Positions 1 to 5,089 of a stretch of DNA of 5,089 nt are shown here, piece by piece (position 1 is the stretch's first letter; each line of letters begins with the position of its first letter). The DNA lies in NCBI GenBank assembly GCA_003142495.1, contig PLMM01000423.1, positions 1 through 5,089 of the forward strand, in the 5' to 3' direction. The position numbers were made by a program, and so were the translations under genes. Source of the DNA: Gemmatimonadota bacterium. Lineage in GTDB: Bacteria > Gemmatimonadota > Gemmatimonadetes > Gemmatimonadales > Gemmatimonadaceae. Below the pieces are notes generated by a model. That model saw only the letters and a list, made by a program, of their open reading frames with translations. It was not told the DNA's origin and did not search any database.

Positions 1-289
1 CCTCGAGGAGAATTCGGGCGACGGCGACTCCGGAAGGGAGCGCCTGAACGGACGATGGACCGCGAGCGAGGCTGTCGCAAGGTCGATCACGCGCACTTGT
101 CGATTACCCCGTCCGAACAGCGACGACGCAACCGTGCGTTCGGCGGGGCCCTCGCGATGTCGTTAACGGAGCGATCGATGCTCAGCTCTGCCCCGCGCTC
201 GGCATCGCCGCGTCGGTCGCAGCGTGATCGCCCGATCTCCATTTGCTTCGCAACTTGCGCCGCCATGCGGAAGCCAAGCAGGATCCTTC
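1..289. other. Stretch downstream of dapA with no supportable gene
   Basis: No recognisable protein or RNA gene is seen. Two short frames run off the window edge. On the minus strand, GTG codons at 94-96 and 88-90 open a frame reading VIDLATASLAVHRPF and onward, with no clear Shine-Dalgarno. On the plus strand, a frame from base 2 ends at TAA 164-166. Both use the same GC-rich columns as third codon positions, so composition cannot choose between them, and I recognise neither. One could be the end of a neighbouring gene. A possible hairpin at 245-274 is listed separately. Confidence 0.5.
245..274 (-). terminator. Possible weak terminator hairpin after dapA
   Basis: About 15 nt past the dapA stop, GCTTCGCA (245-252) can pair with TGCG-G-AAGC (266-274). 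This gives 8 base pairs with one bulged G and a 13-nt loop. No T-run follows on the minus strand, so it is not a canonical intrinsic terminator. It may only be a chance structure in GC-rich DNA. Confidence 0.25.
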
Positions 290-1198
290 TCAGACGGCAT
301 GCGCGATTCGCTCTCGCTCGAGCAGCCCCGTCGATCGCAGCACCGCCTCCACGCGTGCGCGCGTCTCTGCGGACGGCGGCGTCATGGGCAGGCGCCAGAC
401 GGGCTCGAGCAATCCCATCATCGCCATCGCGGTCTTTAGCGGAATCGGATTGGACTCGATGAAGTTGACTTCCATCAGCGGCATCCACGCGCGCTGCATC
501 GCGCGCGCGCCCGCGAAGTCCCCGTCCATCGCCAGATGCGCGATCTTCGTCATCTCGGCCGGGATCTCGTTGGACGTCACCGATATGATACCGCGTCCGC
601 CGAGCGCGATGAGTGCGATGGTGATGGCGTCGTCGCCGCAGAGAACGTCGAAGTCGTCGGGCATCGCGTGGCACACCGCGGCCATCTGGTTGATGTTGCC
701 GGATGCTTCCTTCACTGCGACGATGTTGTCAATCTCGGCAAGACGGCGTAGCGTTGGCGTCTCAATGTTCACCGACGTGCGGCCGGGAATGTTGTACAAC
801 ACGATCGGCAGCGGCACGCCCTCGGCTATCGCCTTGAAGTGCTGGTAGAGCCCCTCCTGCGTTGGCCGGTTGTAGTACGGATTCACGGAGAGCAGCCCAT
901 CGACGCCGAGCTTCTCGAGCTCGTTGCCGAGCGCAATCACGTCGGCCGTGTTGTAGCCGCCGGCACCGGCGAGCACGGGAAGCTGGCCTCTCGCTTCCTC
1001 CACGGTGATCGCGACGACGCGCACGTGCTCCTCGCGGCTGAGCGTCGGACTCTCGCCAGTAGTGCCGCACGGCACGAGGTAGTCGATGCCAGCGTCGATC
1101 TGCCTGCGAATCAGCTTCCGCAGCGCACTCTCATCGAGCGAGAGGTCGTGGCGAAAGGGGGTGACGATGGCGGTGCCGCATCCCGTGAAGATGCTCAT
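290..1198 (-). CDS. dapA: 4-hydroxy-tetrahydrodipicolinate synthase (DapA)
   Basis: This is a cytoplasmic TIM-barrel, class I aldolase-type enzyme. It condenses pyruvate with aspartate semialdehyde, the first committed step of the diaminopimelate/lysine branch. The 302-residue length is close to the family's usual ~290-300. Visible motifs are GTTGES (45-50, catalytic Thr46/47), NPYYNRP (106-112, Tyr109), LYNIPGR (134-140, triad Tyr135 and substrate-binding Arg140) and VKEASG (162-167) with the Schiff-base lysine Lys163. The ATG start is supported by AAGAGGA four bases upstream and by the family-typical N-terminus 'GCGTAIVTPF'. It is the last gene of the lysC-dapB-dapA operon, 22 nt behind dapB. 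By alignment from memory to the E. coli lysine-binding site, Ser50, His58 and Tyr108 are kept, while the His53 and Asn80 equivalents are Arg55 and Tyr82. Lysine inhibition may therefore be altered. Identity is secure; allostery is inference. Confidence 0.97.
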   Translation of the reverse strand: MSIFTGCGTAIVTPFRHDLSLDESALRKLIRRQIDAGIDYLVPCGTTGESPTLSREEHVRVVAITVEEARGQLPVLAGAGGYNTADVIALGNELEKLGVDGLLSVNPYYNRPTQEGLYQHFKAIAEGVPLPIVLYNIPGRTSVNIETPTLRRLAEIDNIVAVKEASGNINQMAAVCHAMPDDFDVLCGDDAITIALIALGGRGIISVTSNEIPAEMTKIAHLAMDGDFAGARAMQRAWMPLMEVNFIESNPIPLKTAMAMMGLLEPVWRLPMTPPSAETRARVEAVLRSTGLLERERIAHAV

Positions 1199-1202
1199 GC
1201 GA

Positions 1203-1209
1203 TCCTCTT
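1203..1209 (-). promoter_or_regulatory. Shine-Dalgarno of dapA
   Basis: The minus strand reads AAGAGGA with a 4-base spacer before the dapA ATG. It lies in the 22-nt dapB-dapA gap and fixes the dapA start. It is the clearest ribosome binding site in the operon: lysC has none, and dapB relies on overlap with lysC. Confidence 0.75.
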
Positions 1210-1220
1210 CTGGATTGTGC

Positions 1221-1886
1221 TCAAAAGTCGATCTCGGTGAACTCGAATACGCCCTTCTTCCCGACGATCCATTGCGCCGCTTTGAGCGCGCCGCGCGCGA
1301 ATCCCTCGCGATTCCGCGCCGTGTGCCGCAGCGTGATCGTGTCGGCGGAGGAATCGAATCCGATCTCGTGCGTCCCAGGCTGGGCGCCGGCGCGACTGGA
1401 CGACACGTCGATCTCGCGCGAGTAGCCGGCGGCTTTCATCACCTGCACCAGTTCGAGCAGCGTGCCCGAGGGCGCATCTGCCTTCGTGTGATGGTGAATC
1501 TCCCACGCCCACGCGCCATAGCCGGGCTCTTTCGCAACGAGGCGTGCGGCCTCGCGAACGATTCGCGCGAAGAGATTCACGCCGATCGAGAAGTTCGCGC
1601 CCCACACGAGCGCGGTGCCGCTCGCCTTGACCGCGCTTCGCACGCGATCCATCTCGGCCATCCACCCCGTGGTGCCCACTACCACTGGGACCCCGGCCTT
1701 GATGATCTTCTGGATATTTCCCACGACGGCATCCGGGCGCGTGAACTCGATCGCGACATCGGCGCCCTCGACGCGCCCGAAGTCATCGCCGCGCTCGATG
1801 CGGGTGTGGATCGTGAAGTCGTACTCGGGCGCGAGTTGCGCTATGAGCCGGCCCATCTTGCCGTAGCCTACGATGGCGAGCTTCAT
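1221..1886 (-). CDS. dapB: 4-hydroxy-tetrahydrodipicolinate reductase (DapB), short form
   Basis: This cytoplasmic enzyme reduces the DapA product with NAD(P)H to tetrahydrodipicolinate, the precursor of lysine and of meso-DAP for peptidoglycan. The N-terminal Rossmann fold shows GYGKMG (7-12) in place of the more common GAxGRMG, followed by EFT (47-49) and VVGTTGW (69-75). The catalytic and substrate-binding segment is HHHTKADAPSGT (131-142), with His131 and Lys135 at the positions of E. coli His159 and Lys163. At 221 residues it is well short of the E. coli enzyme (~273). The shortening lies mainly between the Rossmann beta strands, and it resembles the compact DapB of Bacteroidota and relatives. 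All catalytic landmarks are present, so it is not a truncated remnant. Its ATG overlaps the lysC stop as ATGA with no separate Shine-Dalgarno seen, implying translational coupling. Confidence 0.95.
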   Translation of the reverse strand: MKLAIVGYGKMGRLIAQLAPEYDFTIHTRIERGDDFGRVEGADVAIEFTRPDAVVGNIQKIIKAGVPVVVGTTGWMAEMDRVRSAVKASGTALVWGANFSIGVNLFARIVREAARLVAKEPGYGAWAWEIHHHTKADAPSGTLLELVQVMKAAGYSREIDVSSSRAGAQPGTHEIGFDSSADTITLRHTARNREGFARGALKAAQWIVGKKGVFEFTEIDF

Positions 1887-3223
1887 TCGAAGGCCATTGG
1901 GTCAGGGTTCTCGAAGAATTCTCGGTGGAGCGACTCGATCGCGGAGTGCAGATCCGCGCTTCGCACGACGAGGCTGATGTTGAGCAGCGAGGCGCCCTGC
2001 GAGATCATGCGCACATTGATGTCCTTGAGCGCGCCGAACACGCGCGCGGCGACTCCTGGCGTACGTCGGATGTTGTCGCCGACGAGACACACGATGCTCT
2101 GATCAGCTTCCACCGACACCTCCGCAAAAGTCCCGATCTCGGCGCAGATCGCATCCAGCGCGCGCGTATCGTCGATCGTGAGCGACACGCTGACTTCCGA
2201 GGTGGCGATCATGTCGACCGGCGTCTGGAAGCGGTCGAAGATATCGAACACGCGACGCAGAAAGCCGTGCGCCATGAGCATGCGCGTGGACACGATGCTC
2301 ACGAGCGTGATCTCCCGTTTGCACGCGATGCTGCGAATCGCATCGGCGCAGCGAGGGGCGTCGGCAACGATCAGCGTGCCGTCGACATCCGGACGCCTCG
2401 AGTTGAGGATGCGAACCGGGATGTCCTTCTCGATAGCCGGGAGCACCGTTGCCGGATGGAGCACCTTGGCGCCGAAGTATGCAAGCTCGGCGGCCTCCGC
2501 AAAAGAACAGATCTTCACGCGATAGCCGCCAGGAAGGATCGTCGGGTCGCACGTCAACATCCCGTCGACATCCGTCCAGATCTGAATCTCCTCGGCGTCG
2601 ATGCCGGCACCCATGATGGACGCGGTGTAATCCGAGCCGCCGCGGCCGAGCGTCGTGGTGTCACCGCTGAGGGTGGAGCCGATGAAGCCGCCCATGACGA
2701 CGACGCTGTCGCGCGCGAGCTCGGGAACCGTGGCGGAGATTCGGTCGAAGGTCTCGGGGAAGAGCGGCGCCGCCTGCGTGTGACGGTCGTCGGTGATGAT
2801 CAGCGTGCGGGCATCGATGTGGACGGCGTCGAGGCCGCTTCGTTGAAAGAGTGCGGTCACCAGGAGGGCGGACAGTCGCTCGCCGGAGGATGCAAATGCA
2901 TCCGATACCCGTGGAGTGAGCTCGCCGGCGATCGCGATTGCATTCACTTGCTCGGCCAGCTCCTCGAAGAGTGGCTCGAGATCCACCAGGGTATCGGCTT
3001 CGCGCCGGTGAAAGTCCGCCACGTTGCACAGCATGGTGAGCGCGCGATCGCGATGCCCCGAAGCTGCCATGGCGGCGATGGCGAGCAGGGCATTGGTGGT
3101 CTTTCCCATAGCCGAAACGACGACGACAGGGTGTCGCGAGAGCCGCGCGCGCACGATTTCGGCGGCGCGATCGATCGCCGCCGCCGATTCAACTGAAGTC
3201 CCGCCGAATTTCATCACGAGCAT
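1883..3223 (-). CDS. lysC: Aspartate kinase, monofunctional lysine-sensitive type (LysC/AKIII-like)
   Basis: This cytoplasmic enzyme phosphorylates L-aspartate with ATP, the entry step to lysine, DAP, threonine and methionine. The 446-residue length matches E. coli LysC (449). Kinase-domain motifs in order are KFGGTS (5-10), SSGER (112-116), GRGGSDYTA (193-201), TDVDG (217-221) and GAKVLHP (251-257). Two C-terminal ACT domains follow, at about 306-372 and 378-440. The first keeps the E. coli AKIII lysine-pocket signature: Met315, GFL (320-322), VD (336-337) and TSEVS (341-345). Feedback inhibition by lysine is therefore likely, with Ser321 and Ser338 equivalents replaced by Ala318 and Pro335. 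No homoserine dehydrogenase domain is fused. The start is the ATG giving MLVMKFGGTS; a second ATG three codons on is possible. No Shine-Dalgarno precedes either, and a promoter -10 ends only nine bases upstream. First gene of the operon. Confidence 0.96.
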   Translation of the reverse strand: MLVMKFGGTSVESAAAIDRAAEIVRARLSRHPVVVVSAMGKTTNALLAIAAMAASGHRDRALTMLCNVADFHRREADTLVDLEPLFEELAEQVNAIAIAGELTPRVSDAFASSGERLSALLVTALFQRSGLDAVHIDARTLIITDDRHTQAAPLFPETFDRISATVPELARDSVVVMGGFIGSTLSGDTTTLGRGGSDYTASIMGAGIDAEEIQIWTDVDGMLTCDPTILPGGYRVKICSFAEAAELAYFGAKVLHPATVLPAIEKDIPVRILNSRRPDVDGTLIVADAPRCADAIRSIACKREITLVSIVSTRMLMAHGFLRRVFDIFDRFQTPVDMIATSEVSVSLTIDDTRALDAICAEIGTFAEVSVEADQSIVCLVGDNIRRTPGVAARVFGALKDINVRMISQGASLLNISLVVRSADLHSAIESLHREFFENPDPMAFE

Positions 3224-3232
3224 GGTATCGTC

Positions 3233-3261
3233 ATTATAGCCGGCAGCGGAACTTCTGTCCT
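3233..3261 (-). promoter_or_regulatory. sigma70-type promoter of the lysC-dapB-dapA operon
   Basis: On the minus strand AGGACA (3256-3261; 4 of 6 matches to TTGACA) is followed after exactly 17 bases by a perfect TATAAT (3233-3238). Only nine bases separate the -10 from the lysC ATG. Transcription starting at the usual distance would begin around 3225-3228, leaving a leader of roughly 2-5 nt, so the operon mRNA would be essentially leaderless. The start site itself is inferred. Confidence 0.75.
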
Positions 3262-3339
3262 GGCCATCCGGGCGGAGGGTTGGTCTTTCGTGGTGAGGTT
3301 GCCGTAATCAGCGCTCGATGCGCCGCTCACTCCGCCAGC

Positions 3340-3359
3340 AGCCGCGTTCGTTCGCGGCT
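3340..3359. repeat. Perfect 7-bp inverted repeat (GC hairpin) in the divergent region
   Basis: AGCCGCG (3340-3346) and CGCGGCT (3353-3359) are perfect reverse complements around a six-base loop, TTCGTT. No T-run follows on either strand, so it does not look like an intrinsic terminator. It lies about 80 nt behind the lysC -35 and 16 nt before the operator-like dyad. It could be a protein-binding site, or an RNA structure if a plus-strand leader is made. Function unknown. Confidence 0.45.
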
Positions 3360-3374
3360 CGCGTTGCTCGTTCC

Positions 3375-3396
3375 GTTACGTCAGAGTGACGTCAAC
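3375..3396. promoter_or_regulatory. Operator-like dyad upstream of the hydrolase gene
   Basis: GTTACGTCA (3375-3383), a GAG spacer and TGACGT-C-AAC (3387-3396) form an inverted repeat. It has a perfect 6-bp core (ACGTCA / TGACGT) and three more outer pairs if C3393 is bulged. The right half also contains the self-palindrome TGACGTCA (3387-3394). Size and AT-tipped arms suit a dimeric transcription factor. It lies 160 nt before the hydrolase start and about 115 nt behind the lysC -35, so the hydrolase is the likelier target. The regulator is unknown. Confidence 0.45.
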
Positions 3397-3543
3397 GGGG
3401 ACGCTACCACCGATTGAGGAGTACACTATTACCCGAATGGGCGATTTGGGGCGCTCATGTGAGGCTTACTTTCACTGCAGACGACGGGGCCGAACGGCAC
3501 CCATCGGGCAGTACTCAATTCGAACGCTGCTTTGCATCGCAGC

Positions 3544-3548
3544 AAGGA
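3544..3548 (+). promoter_or_regulatory. Shine-Dalgarno deciding the hydrolase start
   Basis: AAGGA lies eight bases before ATG 3557 and supports that start over the in-frame GTG at 3386. The site may be partly masked: CTTTGC (3530-3535) can pair with GCAAGG (3542-3547) through one G-T wobble, with a six-base loop. Confidence 0.6.
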
Positions 3549-3556
3549 AAACTTCC

Positions 3557-4435
3557 ATGCCTACGATCACGACGAAGGACGGCACCCAGATCTACTACAA
3601 CGACTACGGAAAAGGTCAGCCTGTGGTGTTCAGTCACGGATGGCCGCTGAACGGTGACGCGTTCGAGGATCAGGCAATGTTCCTGGCGTCGAACGGCTAT
3701 CGCTGCATCTCGCACGACCGGCGCGGGCACGGCCGCTCGGGGCAGACGTGGGAGGGGAACGACCTCAATCAGTACGCGGATGATCTGGCCGAGCTCACGG
3801 AAAAGCTCGACCTCAGGAACGCGATTCACGTCGGTCACTCGACGGGCGGCGGTGAAGTCGCGCGCTACATCGGGCGCTACGGCACGAAGCGCGTCGCTGC
3901 CGCGGTGCTGATCAGCGCTATCACGCCGCTCATGCTCAAGACGCCCGCGAATCCGAAGGGGCTTCCGCTCGAGGTGTTCGACGGCCTGCGCAAGAGCGTC
4001 GCGGCCGACCGCTCGCAGTTCTGGAAGGATCTGAGCGCGCCCTTCTACGGCGCGAATCGTCCCGGTAATACCGTCTCGCAGGGAGTGCGCGACAACTTCT
4101 GGCTCGCTGGGCAGATGTGCGGCCTCAAGGGCGCGTACGACTGCATCAAGGCGTTCTCGGAAACCGATCTCACCGAAGATTGCAAGAAGTTCGACGTGCC
4201 GACGTTGCTCATTCACGGCGACGACGATCAGATCGTGCCGATCGGCGCGGCCGCGATGCTCTCATCGAAGCTGATCAAGAACTCGACGCTCATCATTTAC
4301 GAAGGGCAGCCGCACGGCATCTGCACGACGCAGAAGGACCGCGTCAACGCGGATCTGCTGAAGTTCATGCAGTCGCTTCCGAAAACCGCAACGGCAAAAT
4401 CGCAATCGCTCCACACAGCGGGGATGGCTGGCTGA
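3557..4435 (+). CDS. Alpha/beta hydrolase, cofactor-free haloperoxidase/arylesterase type
   Basis: This is a serine hydrolase of 292 residues. It resembles bacterial non-heme chloroperoxidases and the Pseudomonas fluorescens arylesterase (~270-275 aa), which hydrolyse esters and can show perhydrolase activity. The natural substrate is unknown. Visible are the N-terminal [15 protein letters not shown] (4-18) typical of the group, the oxyanion-hole HGW (27-29), DRRGHGRS (54-61), the nucleophile elbow GHSTGG (93-98, Ser95), the acid in HGDDDQIVP (220-228, Asp224) and the base in QPHG (251-254, His253). A cap region spans roughly 122-195. Thr96 replaces the Met that often follows the nucleophile serine (GFSMGG) in this group. 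About 16 Ala/Thr/Ser-rich residues extend past the usual C-terminus. No signal peptide is seen, so it is probably cytoplasmic. Start ATG 3557 has AAGGA upstream and fits the family N-terminus. The gene stands alone and converges on the DinB-like gene. Confidence 0.9.
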   Translation: MPTITTKDGTQIYYNDYGKGQPVVFSHGWPLNGDAFEDQAMFLASNGYRCISHDRRGHGRSGQTWEGNDLNQYADDLAELTEKLDLRNAIHVGHSTGGGEVARYIGRYGTKRVAAAVLISAITPLMLKTPANPKGLPLEVFDGLRKSVAADRSQFWKDLSAPFYGANRPGNTVSQGVRDNFWLAGQMCGLKGAYDCIKAFSETDLTEDCKKFDVPTLLIHGDDDQIVPIGAAAMLSSKLIKNSTLIIYEGQPHGICTTQKDRVNADLLKFMQSLPKTATAKSQSLHTAGMAG

Positions 4436-4447
4436 CAATTGCGCTCC

Positions 4448-4484
4448 CGGTGGTGTGCGGGGCGACACGCCTCACACACCACCG
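4448..4484. terminator. Strong hairpin between convergent genes, possible bidirectional terminator
   Basis: CGGTGGTGTG (4448-4457) and CACACCACCG (4475-4484) are perfect reverse complements. After one C-A mismatch the stem continues as GGGGCG (4459-4464) with CGCCTC (4468-4473), including one G-T wobble, closing on a three-base ACA loop. The total is 16 pairs. It lies 12 nt after the hydrolase stop and 6 nt past the DinB-like stop on the other strand, as expected for a shared terminator. No T-run follows in either direction, so it may act as a 3'-end stabiliser or an atypical terminator. Confidence 0.65.
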
Positions 4485-4490
4485 AGTGGT

Positions 4491-4976
4491 CTAGCTCGCT
4501 GCCGCCGGCTCGCTCGGCTTCTCCATCGCCTCGCGCCACTTCTTGATCGCCTGCGTGTGCACGGGATAGTGACCGAACGTGTCGAGCCGCAGCCGGCGGC
4601 GAAAGCGCGTCTCGCCCGCGTATAGATCCTCTGGGGCATTGCGCACGTACTCGACGAGCTGCGCGTGCACATCGTCGTGCTGCTGCAGCACCTCGGCCAG
4701 TGTGAGACCGCTGCGCTTCACCGACATGATCGCGTTGAAGTCGTCGATGCCGCCGTACTTGTCAGAGTAGCGCTCCGGACGCCCGCCCTCGAGCACCACG
4801 GGGAGATGTTTGAGCGCCTCCTCGTCCCACCAGGTGACGTGCGCGATGATGTCCCGCACCGACCACGCGCCGGTGACGTTGGGGATCATCAGCTGCTCCT
4901 CCGTCAACCCCGCGTACGATGCCTCGAACTCCTTCCACGCCTTATCGAGTCGCTCCAGTACCTGCTCCGTCTTCAC
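4491..4976 (-). CDS. DinB-like / DfsB-type four-helix-bundle protein
   Basis: The 161-residue protein has the look of the DinB/YfiT superfamily of metal-binding four-helix bundles. That superfamily includes thiol-dependent transferases and many proteins of unknown role. It is not the E. coli polymerase IV DinB. Evidence is the opening helix (about 3-21), TEEQL (25-29), the characteristic GAWSVRDIIAHVTWWDEEAL (36-55) and the late HYPVHTQAIKKW (136-147). His46, His136 and His140 are spaced like the metal-binding histidine triad of the superfamily, so a divalent metal site is likely intact. Length is typical (150-175). The start is GTG at 4974-4976; only a weak GAGAA-like sequence precedes it. 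No signal peptide or membrane segment is seen. It diverges from a possible AlkA-like gene, and a DNA-damage or alkylation role is only a guess from that neighbour. Substrate unknown. Confidence 0.82.
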   Translation of the reverse strand: MKTEQVLERLDKAWKEFEASYAGLTEEQLMIPNVTGAWSVRDIIAHVTWWDEEALKHLPVVLEGGRPERYSDKYGGIDDFNAIMSVKRSGLTLAEVLQQHDDVHAQLVEYVRNAPEDLYAGETRFRRRLRLDTFGHYPVHTQAIKKWREAMEKPSEPAAAS

Positions 4977-5002
4977 AGTTCGTTCTCACGGTTGGGCTTA
5001 TG

Positions 5003-5012
5003 TACAATCATA
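5003..5012. promoter_or_regulatory. Overlapping divergent -10 elements (candidate bidirectional promoter)
   Basis: On the plus strand TACAAT (5003-5008) and on the minus strand TATGAT (5007-5012) each match TATAAT at 5 of 6 positions and overlap by two bases. They sit between the DinB-like GTG (4976) and the AlkA-like ATG (5041). Each would give a leader of roughly 25 nt to its gene. No good -35 was found: the best minus-strand candidate, CGAACA (5031-5036, 18-nt spacer), matches only 3 of 6. Confidence 0.45.
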
Positions 5013-5040
5013 CGCAAAATCCGCCGCTATTGTTCGGTCG

Positions 5041-5089
5041 ATGACCCAGGCTGAGCCCGTCCTGCTCCAGTATCGGCCGCCGTACGACA
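5041..5089 (+). CDS. Partial CDS, N-terminus resembling AlkA-type DNA-3-methyladenine glycosylase
   Basis: ATG 5041 opens a frame of 16 residues cut by the window end: MTQAEPVLLQYRPPYD. The segment LQYRPPYD matches the pattern that begins AlkA-type DNA glycosylases (E. coli AlkA starts with LNWQPPYDW at residues 4-12). These monofunctional base-excision enzymes remove alkylated purines from DNA. Known family members are ~200-290 residues, with a helix-hairpin-helix catalytic domain that lies outside this window. No Shine-Dalgarno is visible, but a TACAAT -10 candidate lies 32 nt upstream. The frame stays open upstream of the ATG, so a longer N-terminus is not excluded. Sixteen residues are thin evidence, so the call is tentative. 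Confidence 0.5.
   Translation, partial: MTQAEPVLLQYRPPYD

Larger units (their letters stand above)
3224..3556. other. Divergent intergenic region between lysC and the alpha/beta hydrolase
   Basis: This 333-nt region carries the lysC promoter at its left end, a GC hairpin (3340-3359), an operator-like dyad (3375-3396) and the hydrolase Shine-Dalgarno at its right end. No convincing plus-strand promoter was found. TACACT (3422-3427) resembles a -10 but has no matching -35 at 16-18 nt. A plus-strand frame is open from GTG 3386 into the hydrolase, but its 57 extra residues look unlike a protein of this family. There is no room on the lysC mRNA for a lysine riboswitch if the near-leaderless promoter is the one used. 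Confidence 0.6.

Noticed and set aside
55..462. Plus-strand open frame antisense to the end of dapA
   Set aside because: Arg/Ser/Ala-rich product, poor codon use in its first part, overlaps dapA on the opposite strand.
500..516. CG-alternating run inside dapA as a special element
   Set aside because: It is explained by Ala-Arg codons of the coding frame in a high-GC genome.
87..674. Minus-strand frame overlapping the dapA 3' half and running into 1-289
   Set aside because: The upstream two-thirds is an out-of-frame shadow of dapA with Arg/Ala-rich composition, and nothing in its tail is recognisable.
1086..2102. Long plus-strand open frame across dapA, dapB and lysC ends
   Set aside because: It spans three recognised genes on the other strand, has no family resemblance and no ribosome binding site.
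1925..3196. Long plus-strand open frame antisense to lysC
   Set aside because: Its product is a low-complexity Arg/Asp/His/Gly-rich sequence typical of shadows of high-GC genes, and the opposite strand encodes a clear aspartokinase.
3422..3427. TACACT as -10 of the hydrolase promoter
   Set aside because: Only 4 of 6 matches, no -35-like hexamer at 16-18 nt, and no extended -10.
3386..3556. In-frame GTG start giving the hydrolase 57 more N-terminal residues
   Set aside because: The extension has Arg/Cys-rich, non-family sequence and overlaps the operator-like dyad. ATG 3557 has a Shine-Dalgarno and the family-typical N-terminus.
3224..3556. Lysine riboswitch upstream of lysC
   Set aside because: The promoter leaves only a few leader bases, and I see no five-helix lysine-element pattern in the spacer.

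Overview
The window is high-GC bacterial chromosomal DNA with C/G-ending codons. I see no mobile element, CRISPR array, rRNA or tRNA. The short DapB of the 'GYGKMG' type, next to an E. coli LysC-like (AKIII-type) aspartokinase, fits the Bacteroidota/Gemmatimonadota side of the tree. With the high GC content I would guess a Gemmatimonadota-like soil bacterium. That is inference and cannot be settled from 5 kb.

Layout: positions 1-289 hold no gene I can support, only a possible weak hairpin behind dapA. Positions 290-3223, on the minus strand, form a compact lysine/diaminopimelate operon transcribed lysC -> dapB -> dapA. LysC phosphorylates aspartate. Aspartate semialdehyde, made by an Asd not present here, is condensed with pyruvate by DapA. 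DapB reduces the product to tetrahydrodipicolinate, the precursor of lysine and of peptidoglycan meso-DAP. lysC and dapB overlap by ATGA; dapB and dapA are 22 nt apart with a clear Shine-Dalgarno for dapA. A good sigma70-type promoter lies so close to the lysC ATG that the mRNA should be leaderless or nearly so.

Positions 3224-3556 are a 333-nt divergent intergenic region with an operator-like dyad and a GC hairpin. Positions 3557-4435 (+) encode an alpha/beta hydrolase of the cofactor-free haloperoxidase/arylesterase group. It converges on a minus-strand DinB-like four-helix-bundle protein (4491-4976), and a strong hairpin sits between the two 3' ends. The DinB-like gene diverges from an open frame starting at 5041 and cut by the window edge. 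Its first 16 residues resemble the N-terminus of AlkA-type 3-methyladenine DNA glycosylases. Between these two starts, opposite-strand -10 hexamers overlap, which suggests a shared bidirectional promoter.

Overall this is mostly ordinary housekeeping and accessory metabolism. The interest lies in regulatory architecture (leaderless lysC, overlapping divergent -10 elements, operator-like dyad, convergent hairpin) rather than in a new multi-gene system.
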